This document shows, piece by piece, positions 1-13,049 of a stretch of 64,000 nt of DNA (position 1 is its first letter; each line of letters starts with the position of its first letter). The DNA lies in NCBI RefSeq assembly GCF_026914265.1, contig NC_069123.1, positions 48,740,949-48,804,948 of the forward strand, given 5' to 3'. Under the pieces are notes generated by a model. It did not search any database, was not told the DNA's origin, and saw only the letters and a program-made list of their open reading frames with translations. A program made the position numbers and the translations under genes. The DNA is from Mya arenaria. Lineage: Eukaryota > Mollusca > Bivalvia > Myida > Myidae.

Positions 1-58
1 AAGAATCAGGTTTTAACCCATTTTTAGGGAGTAATATACTTCCTTTAACGGAAGCGCT
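1..58 (-). repeat. Truncated copy of the 2293-2686 foldback element
   Basis: Read on the minus strand, this edge sequence (gcgcttccgttaaaggaag, then tatattactccctaaaaatgg) matches the left end of the element at 2293-2686. The copy is cut by the window edge. Confidence 0.6.
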
Positions 59-2292
59 GGGTGTTGCTGGTTTTTAATGTACAACTTTATGATTCTTGGC
101 AGCCTCATATGGTCTACCCTGGAACTAAGGGCATGGCCATTAGGAATAAAATTAAGACTATTGGAGTGCTTGTCCTACGTCATGTTTAGCTTTGGATTTT
201 GGGTAAGTGATCTCTTGTACAGCAAGTTTATTATTCCCCTCCAATAAAGGTTTGGGAGTTTACTGGATTGAGCTTGTTGTTTGGTATATAGGTTTTAATG
301 GTGTCCGTATGAAAGCTAATGAAAAGGTCGACAGATTAAATAATTTTTGATAACCATAAAAATAATGCAGGTCAAGTTTGACAATCTGAGTTATGGCCCC
401 TTTTCAAATTGGAATCAGCCAAAAAATGATGTCCAGACTACAACTCTTGAAAGGGTTATCCGATGTAACTAATTCTTTGTTCTCATGTTTATCTCCAATT
501 TGAGTGTGCAAAGACAAGAGTTATGTCCCCTTTTCAACACAGAATTTGCAACCAAAAAAACTGTCTGGACATTGACAGGTTCAATGAATTTCAATAAATT
601 TTGGAACACATAATTATTAACCCCTATAAAATACAGGCCAAGTTAGGTTAGAATTCACCAATTTGTAAGTATGTTCATTGATTTTTTTTTCAAATAGATA
701 TAGTTGACCATTCATGTTAATTGTGTCCATGTGGCATGTTGTGGGCATATTTTTCATCCCTATTATAGCTAATGTTGTTAGAACAGAAGAGATGGCCATT
801 TTGTTTGTGGACAGTCAGTTTCAACCCTTTAAAATTAGATTTTATTGTCATAGGAGCATTTTTACTGGCATATTAAATTTTCATGAAGCAATTTAGATGG
901 TTGGTTGAAGTTAAACCGTGTACATGTAGATCATGTATGAATGCTTTGAGGGGTAATGAGTCGCTTCTCTGCATGATTTTTCATCACATTTTTTTTTGTG
1001 AAGTCAATTGACAGGCCAACAACTTGAAATTCACTTGTGATTTGGAGCAAAGCAAAATCCTGGATCAATGCTTCCAACTTGGAAATTCAACGTTCACTAA
1101 TATATAAGAGTACTGGAAATTATACAATTGTCCAAATGGCTAAGTGGTAAGCCTGGTGTGCATGTTATGCAGATCTTAATTTGTTTACCTGAACCTAAAC
1201 TGGATTTATTTATTGTACGAATTGTTTTTTACTATTAAGCATGTTATCATAATTCATCACATAGTTTTTTGGCTCATTTTTGTGTTCAAACATGCAGTTC
1301 TTTTCCTAGAATTAGTGTTTTTGTGATGTAAACATGTTTGTGAAGGCACTGTGATTCAGCCAATGGTAAATGAGTAGACAGTTGAGTCAGCCAATCAGAG
1401 AGTATCTGACTGGTGAATCATCAGTTTTCTCAATGAGAGCGGCTAATGTAGTATAACAGAGTAACTGATTATTTCACCAAAATTGCACCTATTCAGGATA
1501 TGGGGAATTACTTACTTATTCAAATGTGAATAAGACAATTTGGAAATGGTTTAAAATAAATGAATATTAATCACTCAAGTAATGATAATGTGCACGAACT
1601 TTTAATTGTACATTTTTTTAACAAATAAAAATGTTTAAAATTTATCCTGGACTATTGAATGAAATGATAAAAATTCAGACATCTACAGTTATGAAGGAGA
1701 CAGGTATTTTATTCATGGTTTCTGTCAGTTCTATGTATAATTTAATTACCTGTACCACATCGACATTGAACATACTACTAATAACTGTGTTAACAATTTT
1801 TAAATATGATGTTATTTTTACTTTTATTATTCATTTGAATATCACTTGTTTGCATACTGTTGATTTGAGGAACTACCGTCATCATAAAGCTGGTTGTTTT
1901 GTTTGCATACTGTTGATTTGAGGAACTACCTTCATCATAAAGCTAGTTGCTTGGTAATGCAGATCCTCGTCCATCATGTTCAATGTGATTGCCTGGTTGG
2001 TGTTATCCAATCAAAGGCTACAACCATAGGAGGCTTTATCAGTCGGGAGGGATGGGGATTTTTTATGATTATATAAATGATCATTTATGTATATGTTTTT
2101 ATTTAAAAAATATTGCCAGCTTAGACCAAAACAGTGAAAAATAGAAATCAAATGACCAAAAATATTTTTTATACAGCAGTTTTAAAGATAAGATATCTAG
2201 TATATAGATCTGATAATCATTAATAACCATGGTCAGCATCTAGACAATATTTATTATGCAGAAAGCATAGATTTTTCGAAGGATGTTTTATT
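59..2292. other. AT-rich non-coding stretch
   Basis: No convincing exon is seen on either strand; open frames are short and AT-biased. A 53-bp unit beginning near 1852 (gcatactgttgatttgagg) is repeated once at 1905. The stretch lies upstream of the kinase gene and could include its promoter or a 5' intron, but no first exon was located. Confidence 0.5.
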
Positions 2293-2686
2293 CAGGGCTT
2301 CCATTAAAGGAAGTTTGGAAGTATATTACTCCCTAGAAATGGACTAAAACTTAAAAAATTGATGCCTTGGAAGTACAAAAACTTCCATATTTTTTTTGAA
2401 AACTTCAAAAGATGAAGGCTTGGAAGGTCAAATATCAAAACCTTGTGTCATTGTCATTATGGTGACATTTTCAATCCGTCTTAAAGTAACATGAATAACA
2501 TGTATTATAATATAAAATTGTGAAGTTGGCAAGTTTTAGTTGCTTTTTTATTTAACATTGTTGAAAAATAGTGGAACAAATTGCTGTGTTTGAGAGACTT
2601 AAACTTCCACATTTCAGCGAACAACTTTCAATATTGACAGTAAGGAAGTTCATACTTCCAGTTTCAAATTCTTAATTGAAGCCCTG
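2293..2686. mobile_element. Non-autonomous DNA transposon (MITE), hAT-like ends
   Basis: The ends are inverted copies of each other: CAGGGCTTCCATTAA at the left and its near-complement ttaattgaagccctg at the right (14 of 15 match). The element is about 394 bp and AT-rich, with no coding capacity. CAGGG termini are common in hAT-type elements, but a clean 8-bp target duplication is not visible, so the superfamily is inferred. A unit of about 38 bp spanning the right end is tandemly duplicated at 2669-2744. A partial copy lies at the left edge of the window. Confidence 0.6.
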
Positions 2687-2744
2687 TTTTATAATTTCAA
2701 ATACATTCTTAATTGAAGCCCTGTTTTATAATTTCAAATACATG

Positions 2745-3500
2745 AACTATCAGTCTCAAATGTAGGCTCATAGAAACCACAGGAGTTGTGTTATTTCAGC
2801 CTTGATTTTAACCTAGTCAGTCATGGCTATTGGCTTTTCCTAGGCTGTCACAATATCAAGTAATAAATGGTTCACAATCTAGTTCACTGAATGCCCTTTT
2901 CTGGTTCATGTCAGTTTGTAGTTCATCGTGAAAAGTCCAATCATGTGTTCTGGTTCAAGCTGTTTATGTTCACCAAATTAAATTCAATGCTGTAGTAAAT
3001 ATCAAATATCAAACAAAGTTATAGATAAGTTTTTAAATGTATTTGAGTATTTCCCCACACTTTTGAAACATAATGGGTTACTCACATTATAAATAAGCAT
3101 TTCAAGTTTCATTTACCCAATTGTTTTAATTTTAATTGAGTAACAAGAATGAACAATTTGCTTTTATTAGTATGAATGGAAACAATATCTGGTAGCAAAT
3201 TAATAATTAAAAAAGAGTTAAACTGAGTGTTTAAAGATGCTGTATTATATAGGCGTTTTGTTAACATTACAAAATGAACTAGACTTTCAAAACAAACATA
3301 TTTAACTCTTAGTATAAACTAAGATTGACTTGACATGTTCCCAGGACAGCTTGTTTATGAACCCTTAAGTTTCTGCCTGCATCTGTCTTTGAAAGTTCTG
3401 TTTAAGCCATGTTCCTAGATAAGTGTGCACTGTTGTTGCATGCCTCATTCCGTTGCAAGAGAAGTCTTTTCCGTTTTTACTCATTATCAACGGAAAGCGT
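2745..3500. other. AT-rich non-coding stretch
   Basis: Nothing recognisable was found. There are no long frames and no convincing splice-bounded exons. Confidence 0.5.
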
Positions 3501-3850
3501 CTTAAAGGGACTGTACACCAGATTGGCACCAAAAAAAGTTCAAATCTCAAACAAATCTCAGGACAACTATTATGCCCCACTCCGAAAAAGAGGGGTATAT
3601 TGTTTTGCACATGTCGGTCTGTCGGTCAGTCAGTAGGTCGCTCTGTCTGTAGACCAAAGCTTGTCCGAGTGATAACTCAACAATTCCTGGTCATCAAACT
3701 TGACAAGAAGGTTGGGTCTGACCAGTAGATGACCCCTATTGATTTTAGGACTCATCAGATCAAAGGTCAAGGTCACAGTGACCTTTAATGGTAAAAGAAT
3801 TTTAAAGCTTGTCCGAGTTATAACTCAACAATGCCTAGACCTATGGTCAC
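3501..3850. repeat. Bivalve-type interspersed repeat
   Basis: The block starts with a fragment of the 'aagggactgtacaccagatt' type, then 'ccccactccgaaaaagaggg', a 'tcggtctgtcggtcagtcag' run and 'ggtcaaggtcacagtgacct'. The same modules recur near 15.2-16.3 kb and 57.2-57.7 kb. It is a multi-copy, non-coding dispersed repeat; family assignment is from memory of clam genomes. Confidence 0.6.
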
Positions 3851-4411
3851 AAAAAAAATGAGTAGTTTCTGTTGAGCTTTATGAAATTTGATCAGGTTAT
3901 TTGTATGGCCATATCTCTAATAAGTATAAATATGGGTCTTCTTGGTTAAAATACTAGGTCACTTACTCAAATCTTTGCTTTGCAAAATTACATTGTCAAA
4001 TAAAAATTGGGCTTTTAGGCGACGATGCCACATTGGTGTATTGTTTTAAATATGCAGAATATGATCAAAAAGAGTAATTTATGATAACAACATTAATCAC
4101 TATATATATGTTGCTGTTATATATAAGTATATTATAATTTTTATGCAGATATTGTAATTTATTATAAAACAAAGTTTTTTAAACTTCAACTTTATGCCTG
4201 CATCATGTGCATCTGTCACAGCGCATTAAGTCCATTTTAGTGCACGTTTAATAGGACATTTATTGGATGTCAAAATTTTCCTCAATCTTAGAGGCCCTGG
4301 CCCCATTCAAAAATTGTGAGAGAAAGAAACAAATTTTTAGGATCTCCTTTGAATGAATCTATTCCAGTTTATTGTGGTTGAATATGAAAATGACTTCTTC
4401 TCATTTCAGGC

Positions 4412-7400
4412 ATGCGGAAGAAAAAGCCCCCAGGGCTGGTGAAGCTGAACCTGGCACCAGAACCCAAGCCAGCTGGGTATGGAGTATATCAACTATTATA
4501 TTGGGAGTTATCAAGTTTATTTTAAAGGGACTGGACACCGGATGTTTTCAAAATCAGCAAATACATTATGTCCTTAAAACAAGACAAAAAATCAAAACGG
4601 CCTAGTATGTGGCTGATAATTAATCTTTTGACCTGATTTAAATAATATTTTGTTGCTGTCTCAGCTGAGTATACCTGTTTAAAAATAGCACATTTATAAT
4701 ATATTTTCCCAGTTTAAGGTGTATATATTTAGAATGCAAAAGTTAAGTACAGATTAGAACAGATACATATACTGACACTATTTTTAATTTACTGGGATTT
4801 ATTTGGTAGACAAACCCAGTATGTTTTGAAATTGTAAAAATACGCAAAAACTTCAAAAGATCATTTGTTGTAAGCAATGTGATACATCAATAGTTAAGAT
4901 TAAATGTGTCGTACACAACAATATCAATTTTTGTCTTAAATAAAGGGTTCTTGAACTTTGCATGTATTGAAGTGCTCTACAATTTCTGATGAATGCTTCA
5001 GAGTTTGGTTTTCACTGAGCTTAAATGGAAGTATTATTCTTCAGGCAGGTGAAAATTATAGCATATTTATTGTTGAAAATTACCTCATTTAGTTTAATGG
5101 ACCATTATGCTTGTTCAATGAAAACATTCCATCTTAAAAGTCCAAATTTTAAAAGTAATATAGCATAAGTAAACACCTGCAGGGATTAAATGCATCTGAA
5201 CTGACATGTAATGTAGACTTGTTCTGCTGTGTTACAGGCCTCCCCGGGACCTAGACTCTAAGGCAACCATTAAGATAGAGGATAAGACGTTTGAGGTGGA
5301 GGCCAATGACCTGGAGTACATGTGTACCCTGGGGCGCGGGGCGTACGGCGTTGTTGAGAAGGTTCGACACAGGCTCACAGACACAGTCATGGCTGTCAAG
5401 GTACATGCACTAAGCAAGTCTGACAAGTTATAAAAAATGCTAGTGCTCAAGATTTGAAATTTCTTGAAGTGTTATTTGACCGTCAAAGAAGTTGCTTGAG
5501 CTACTAAAATAGTAACCTTTAAGAGATAATATTGCAAGGTATCTATATAAATGCTTTTTAATCAGATTACAAAATATTTTAATGCTCCAACAGTTTTCCT
5601 TCATGTTACATAAACACTTTTATTGCTACTTCCAAACTAGATGGTATCAAGTTTCCTTATATTTGATGCAGCATAAGTTCAGATGTATTCTGTAATGTAC
5701 TTGCTATCCTAGTTGCACATGGATGCAATATATATTCCGTGTTGAAGTATAGCTTTAATATGGTCATGAAAACAAGAACACATTTCTTGAAAAACTTTTT
5801 TGACACCATTTTTTCCAGAATAATTTCCTTTAAAGGATACTTTAATTAGAACCCTTTTGTGTTTTAAAATGACATGTATCAGTGTCCACATGAAGCTCAT
5901 GTATGCTTGATACCCTTACAGCGAATCACTGCAACGGTGAACTCTATGGAGCAGAAGCGTCTGTTGATGGATCTAGACATATCGATGAGGAGCGGCTCCT
6001 GTCGATACACTGTCACCTTCTATGGGGCACTCTTCAGGGAGGTGGGTACTAGAAATAGGAAAACAGTGAGCACTTTGTACCATAAGCACAATGGTATGCT
6101 GTTCTCTTGATGTTACAAAATGTCAAAGTTCATAACATTGTTTTGCAAATTTTGTAGTTTTTATTAACTGGTCTTTGTCATAGCCTTGACCTGCAGCATT
6201 GCATAAACTTAATTTTGCTGATACAACTGTTAAAAAAATCCTTAGAACAACACAAATTTATTATGACAATATGCTCAAAATGTTGCACATTATAATGCAA
6301 TAATTTTCATTTAAATTTTTGTAAAATTGTGTCCGTTGATTGACTGGGAGAATGAAGGCTTGGCATCCTAATGCTGTGCTTTTGACTGTTTTAAAAGAGA
6401 CTTATACAAGTATGCTATTACTCATGCCATTGTTCAGTTTGAAGAGCAAGCTATTCTTTAGTATAAACTGGACCAGACGTTTTTGGTTTAACCAGTATTT
6501 ATTGCAGAATGTATTGAACAATAAAAATAAGCATTTGAGCTACAGAAATGCATAACATTTATACTGAATGGAGAGTGGTGAAATGCATAAACACTGAGTA
6601 AATTACAGAATTGAGAATTGACCATGATTAGTTTTAATAAGTCTCACTTCTGGCGTTTTTTAAAATGGGAAGTGTATAAATGAGTGTTCATACTCATCAC
6701 TGTTATGTCTATGTTTCCAGGGCGATGTCATGATCTGTATGGAGGTGATGGACGCGTCCCTCGACAAGTTCTACCAAACAGTTTTCAAGCATGGACACAC
6801 CATCCCTGAGCAGATTCTTGCAAAAGTCTCATATGCTGTAAGATATTGTGACATTGTTTTATTCCATTTGAAAGAGCTTAAAAATTGTGTTGTGCAGAAA
6901 TGAGACCCAGTATTGCAATGTGAAGAAATGGAGCATGATATTTGGTTGCACCTACATGAGGTCCAATATTGGGTCTCTCAGAAATGATGGCCAGTATTAC
7001 TCATGTTTGTTTTATGTTTAAAATGAGACACTTCTGCACAAGTTTTGTGTTGTCTTTTTAGACCATATAAAGGGCTGTTTCCGATCTAGACTTAATAATG
7101 ACTAGACTCTTGGATTGTGTTGCAAACATGGTTACTTTATTCACGTTTTTTTTATTCATTTTACTGGTTACTGGTAAAGGTTGAGAATTGTATTTTTGTT
7201 GATTTTTTTGGCACTAAAACCATGCAGGGCTTTTTCTGCCCATTTTGGGAAAAAGACCCTAGACATTTTGGGAAATTTTGCGTCGTGAAAATAAGGAAAT
7301 TGGGAAATTTTACAGTGAAAAGAAAAAGCTGTCTAGTCTCCTGTGAATTAGGAAATGATTAGGATATTAGTTTATTTTCTCTTTAAAAGACCCACAATGG

Positions 7401-10322
7401 CTGAAATATCAATCCTTGGGGTGTAAATATCTGTTGCAATAAATCATGACAGATAATATTTCATATCTCTGAATGTGATGAAAACAATGATTTCTGAGTT
7501 CAATTACTAAAAAAACTTCACATCACATAATTTATTAGGATGTTGAAAAAGAACCATTACAGGTAAAAAGAATTTCTAAAAAAAAAATTAAAAAAAAAAT
7601 ATATTTTTTTGGGGATTGGGATTTTTTTCTGAAGATTGGGAAAAATATCTTATATTTAGCTTTGGGAATGGGTCCGATAGTCGGACCCGTGGGTACTATA
7701 GAAAAAGCCCTGCCATGTACAGCCTTAGGTCTTTTTAAGTGTACTGCAGTTCATGTATCCATATTTACCTTTCATCTTTTATCTATCCTTCCAGGTAATA
7801 AAAGCTTTGGATTACCTGCACACAGAGCTGAAAGTGATCCATAGAGATGTAAAACCCTCAAACATTCTCATTAATAGGAAAGGACAAGTGAAAATATGTG
7901 ACTTTGGTATTAGTGGCTATTTAGTGGACTCTGTAGCAAAAACCATCGAAGCCGGATGTAAGCCGTATATGGCGGTAAGTCAGGTTTTTAATCAGCCAAT
8001 TTATTCATGAATAATATTTGAACATTGAAAGGGACCACAGGTCTTCACTGTGTTGTCATGATCTGTTAGCAGTTACTTGAATATTGCTGAGTGCATCAAG
8101 ATAGTTTAACAGTATGTGTCACTTGACATGAAATGGAAAAATTGTCGATATTGCCACTTGATGTTGATTTAATTGTTTTAAAATCCGAACCATTTAAACC
8201 CATTCAGATGAAAGTGATAGCTCAAGTACTAGACTATTAGAGATTAGGGATGATCATAAACAATGTTGAATTTTCCAACAAAAACAGCTCTTTAACAACT
8301 TGGGTGTTGTAATATACATCATTGTAAATTGGAAATTATAAAGACTGAGTTTGAGGATAAAATGTTAACATAGAATGAGAGAAAAACATTTTGATCACCA
8401 TGGTAACATGCCTACTCGGCGCAGATTAATTGTATGTTATTCTGCTTGTAAATATACTTTTATTTAAAACTCTATTTTAACTTGAAAATGCTGGAAATTT
8501 ATTATACTCTAAAGAACACATTTATCTTCTCACTTACTGGTACAAAGTGTAATCATGTGGACAATCTGACTAATAATGATTATTTTAGAGACATAATGAC
8601 CTTTTGATGCTAGTCTTTTCATCATTGGTATTCGAGAATGACATATGGAATCACTATTTTATTTATTACATTGTATTTATAATGTTTTGGAGACAAATAT
8701 ACAAAATACATGAAGATTTCTTATAAAATGATTTTATAAGAAGATGATTCTGTTGATTGAATGTAAGGGATTTATACACTAAATAATAAAATAGTCAATA
8801 TTATAACTGCTTACTGTTTCACTTCTCAGTTTCACGTCAATGCCAAGTGACTAAAATGGTAAAGGGAATCTAAACAAAAATGATGATCTTTAAACTAAGA
8901 GCTTAAGAAATGATATTTAATATGATAAAAGAAAGTATTAAAAAATTATTCAAGTTCACATTTAATTGCTCATCAAACAAAGCAGAAATATGCTGAATGT
9001 CTACATCAACCTCTTGATTTTAAAACCACTTTGTACTGGGCCGTGTACAATGACTGTTTTCAATTATCTGTCACTTTTAAATGGGTGATGAAATTTGCTC
9101 ATATATTCTAAAGTGTAAACATAAGGCATTGATATGCAATATATCTGTTAGTGCTAACTTTATTTGTGCAGATTTGAGAAAGTGTTCGTTATTTTAGGTC
9201 ACCCCTCGTAAGTCTGTAATAATATGTTAATCATGTGTATTTTAATTGCAGCCGGAGAGGATAGATCCCCAAAATGGTCAACAGGGTTACGACATCAAGT
9301 CCGATGTGTGGAGTTTTGGGATCACTATGGTAGGTGTCCTATCACAATGTTTCCTGATTCTGTGTACAGTTCTGTACTCACTGTAGTGTAGTTATAATAA
9401 ATGTATTATCATTTAAGTAACACTTAATCAGATTGCTTCAGATGGGCAGAAATTCATCTCAAGATGTTTTGAAACAAAAAATGCACTGAGTCTTATTACA
9501 GGATATAATGTTAGGTATTTTACTTTAAAGACATGTGTGAAAGAAAATATGTTTCCTTTATTCCAAACAAAGTAGACTTTAGTTTCTAAATTTATTATGG
9601 GAGGGCTATTTAGAGTTGTTTCCCTTTTGTTACACCATCTGGAGGTTCATATTAAGACTGTTGTATTGTTGGACTACAATATTTGTCTCTTTTCAGATCG
9701 AGTTGGCCTCGGGAAAGTTCCCGTATGCCGCATCTCCGACCCCGTTTGAGCAGTTGAAACAGGTGGTTAAGGACCCACCTCCTACCCTACCACCGGGCAA
9801 GTTCACCCCAGAGTTTGACGACTTCATAGCACGCTGGTCAGTGAAATATTGTTTGTGTTGTGTACATAATACAGCTTTATGGGGATTATAATGTCTGGGA
9901 CTGGCAAACATTATGTATTTCTGTGAGGCATTGTAGGGAAATTGTTTATATCTTTTATATTTTGCATAAAGTTGTTCGTTATAAATAAAAAAAACTCTTT
10001 TTTTACGGATCTCATCATCATACCTATTTTCTACCTCTGATAGCTGTGATATTTACAGAGTGAATTAAATTGATGGTTATAACATTCTTACTTGACATAA
10101 TGATGAAACAAAATTGATGGAAAGTTCATATTGACTTATCAGAGTTCATTTTCTATTTAATATTTCAGTTTGAAAAAGTCTGTAGCAGAGCGAGCAAACT
10201 ACAATGAACTGTTAAAACACCCGTTTTTAGTAAAAGCAGAAAGTGAGGAAGTGGACATGGCTGCATATGTTAGTGAAATACTTGCCAAAGAAACGCCTAG
10301 CAGTGATCAAGTGGCCCAGTGA
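4412..10322 (+). CDS. MAP2K6: Dual-specificity MAP kinase kinase, MKK3/MKK6 family
   Basis: This is a stress-pathway MAP2K that phosphorylates p38-type MAPKs on Thr and Tyr. Coding exons are 4412-4476, 5238-5400, 5922-6041, 6721-6837, 7795-7974, 9252-9329, 9697-9836 and 10169-10322; all joins keep frame and give 338 residues (human MKK6 334, MKK3 347). Visible elements are an N-terminal basic MAPK-docking motif ([11 protein letters not shown]), the Gly-rich loop [10 protein letters not shown] (54-63), the ATP lysine in MAVK (76), HRDVKPSN (171-178), DFGISGY (191-197), the activation-loop sites SVAKT (Ser201, Thr205), APE split across exons (215-217), and a C-terminal DVD-like region. SVAKT with GCKPYMAPER is typical of MKK3/6 rather than MKK4/7. 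The start is the first ATG, two bases after a splice acceptor at 4409, so an upstream exon (5' UTR or a few extra codons) is expected and was not found. One ortholog probably covers both vertebrate MKK3 and MKK6. Confidence 0.95.
4521..4575. repeat. Short dispersed repeat fragment
   Basis: The sequence aaagggactggacaccggat lies in the first kinase intron. It matches the module at 3508 and, inverted, the stretch near 17265. It resembles a common bivalve SINE-like head and is only a fragment. Confidence 0.4.
7225..7712. mobile_element. MITE with CAGGGCTTTTTCT inverted ends
   Basis: This 488-bp element sits in the fourth kinase intron and ends about 80 bp before the next exon. The left end cagggctttttct is mirrored by agaaaaagccctg at the right. 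A flanking ccatg is seen at the right, with a matching ccatg just left of the element, suggesting a short target duplication. The interior is AT-rich with 'gggaaattttg'-type stretches and no protein. CAGGG ends suggest hAT-like mobilisation (inference). Confidence 0.65.
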
Positions 10323-12990
10323 TAGCTGGGGTACACCTGCCCGTGTAGAACTGATAGGCTACGGGGAGAGTGATCGGGTTTTTTATCGAGTGCTATAAGT
10401 GTGTCTGTGTTCAGACAGTGTGACCTGCATCTGATACACAATCTTAGGTTGCATATTATCATACACACGTGCTGGTAACTGCATGCTCAACATTGACAAG
10501 GCTGGCTGTGTATGGAACAACTGTCAGCAGAAACCATTGGTAGTGTTATTAAAACACCTGCCACAATATCAACACTCCTGCTGACAACACAATCCTCAAC
10601 CTCCCTTTACTTTATTGATAGTTGAACTATGATCCTGTTTTGGAACAACAGTTAATGTAATTAATTTGTGTAAAAGGATTTGCTATTAGCCAAGGGGATA
10701 AACAGAGTCAGTTTTATTCATAAAAGTTGCCGGTGTAAAGCATCTTGCATTTTACATTATAAAATTTACTGTGTGTTTGTTAAGATGGGTTAGAGTCTTT
10801 CAATTTAAGGACATACTGTTGTCGGTATCTGTCGAGTGTTTGTTATTTAGGGCTATTCCATTTAAACATATAACCGCAGGGGGTTAGGCACTTTTAAATT
10901 ATGCCACCCCCCTACAGAAGCAAATTTACCCTTATGGGGTCCAAATTAGTGAAAAAAGAGACCCACCTATATACTATTCAAATAATTGCCTTCCCCTGGG
11001 GGTTACATGTTTTACTTGAATAGCCCTTAGGGATGATTGTTTGTAGTATCAATTTAGTACACATTTTTGTTATATGCCTTAAACCGAACAGTAGTATGTT
11101 TATATGACTTGGTCAAGGTTACAGGTTCTGTAGAACGTTTCGGCTTAAAACTGCGTTATATATGGCTTGCAAAAAATGTTAACCCGTCTCTATATCATAC
11201 ATGATGTAAAAACTGTATATTGCTGTCTGGAAAGCATTTTGTTATATACGTTCAATGGCCATTTTCTCAGATATTACAGGAATTAGGGCACTTGCAAGTA
11301 TGCAGAAGCTTATAGGTATAACATGTAGCTTAATACAAGATATTCACTCTGTAGGAAGAAGAACCTTGCCACTAAGCTATATATGTCTGATGCTGACCAT
11401 GGTCTTAACTCACTCAGCCTTTTAATATGCATGTAGAGTTTGTTTGGTCTTGTTTGTCCGGAAGACACGGACCTCAGCTTTCTGTTTGTCTGTGATGGTA
11501 GATCATTTATAGTTTGCTTAATTAAAATGAATCCAATTGCTGCTTCAAAAGCTTTGGATTGCAATATGTGTATGTATAATATTTATTTCACATACATAGC
11601 ATTTATCATATTCAATAATATTCCAGTATCACTTTGCCATTTGAAGGGCTCGCTAGATCATATAAGATTTTAGTTTTAAACTTGTTATATTTTTATTTGT
11701 ACAAAGCTGGTCTTGGGATTTAAATGCACTTCATAAATGTGTTTCTTGACTCCATCAAAAGAAATGTTCACAAAAGCGAATTTGGTCAAAGTTTGCTGCA
11801 GTCAATGAATGAATAAATTGTAAATAACGTACACGTAGTTTTACATAACTTGAACAATTATTTCGCCAGCAACTAATAAGGTTTTGCTGTTTCTATATGG
11901 GAAAACATTTTTGAGTTTTATTGACAGTCCAGTTCTATTAAATAAATGAAATACCCAGTGAATGAATGACAATTTTCATTGATTTTAATTTGTTTTTTAG
12001 TGTTTTAAGTGTAATAATTCAGAATGACATTTGAATGCATCGAGCAATATAAAAACAACATTTTTACATATTAAACCTAGTTATTTACAAGAATTGCATT
12101 TACACCAAATGTTGACACTATCTGTTTTCTTAAACGTGGCCATGGTTATTTAGTGTTGAAGAGTTTTGCTCGTTTTCTTTGACCTAAGACCGAATAATTT
12201 ATCTCATAACACTTGGTATCGAATGTCATGCAGTCTTATTTTAAAGAAATACTTTATTGAAATGCCAATTGCCTAAGTCCAGAATTCTTTCTTTTATGAT
12301 GGTTTACTACATGTTTTTGTTTAGGTACTTGAAATGTTAAATGCAAACTTGAGCATGTTGTGGAAGAGTTCATGCTTAAAGAAACATTAGTGAATAGTAG
12401 ACAAGTGAATACAACCCCACACCATTGTGCGCTTATATACCCTCTGGCTCTATATACTTTCTTAAAAAATTATCTTTTAATAACTGTGTACATGTATTTA
12501 AATTTCTGCATATTTATAGATATCAGCAAAACTGCATGCCTGCTTCTATCTCATTTGTGATGTTAGTTATAAGAATGAATTTAGACTGATGGACTGCTGC
12601 GCTAGTAAGTTGATCTGTTAATTATGTACTGTATTAACAATTTCATTTGATTAAATCGAGAGAGTATTTACTTCAATTGTGTCATTATGTGAAAGGTTAT
12701 AGATTGCTTGAATTAGTACCCAGAGTATCCTGTCTACCTATGACCTATAATGGAAACGAATATGTCCATGTCATCATTACGTTGTTATGTGCATGTAAAT
12801 GAAATATTGTGTGCACTGTACATAGTTCCAAACTGTATATAAATTATACATAACACATAAATTATAGAAAATGAGTTTGGTTACTCTTTATGACTCGACA
12901 TGTTATTTTAGCAAATATTATGCATGTACAAACGATCACCTCAATGAATTTTCTGTAAAGAATAAAAATAAATCATTTTAGAATAAATGT
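10323..12990 (+). other. 3' UTR and downstream region of the MAP2K gene
   Basis: No further coding exon is seen. Candidate AATAAA poly(A) signals lie at 11812-11817, near 11941 and around 12960-12970. The stretch is AT-rich and contains one MITE (10850-11026). Confidence 0.6.
10850..11026. mobile_element. MITE with GGGCTATTC inverted ends, TTA target site
   Basis: The left end gggctattccatttaaacat and the right end (read inverted gggctattcaagtaaaacat) match over about 30 bp, including the following C-rich stretch. Both ends are flanked by TTA, consistent with a 3-bp target duplication of the PIF/Harbinger type (inference). It is 177 bp and non-coding. Confidence 0.65.
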
Positions 12991-13049
12991 TGTATGTTCT
13001 ATTTTATAATGCACTTGTTTGGAGACTGTACAAATATTCCCACTGGGTT

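Noticed and set aside
1135-1175. tRNA A-box-like sequence (tggctaagtggtaagcc)
   Set aside because: No B box or cloverleaf arms follow.
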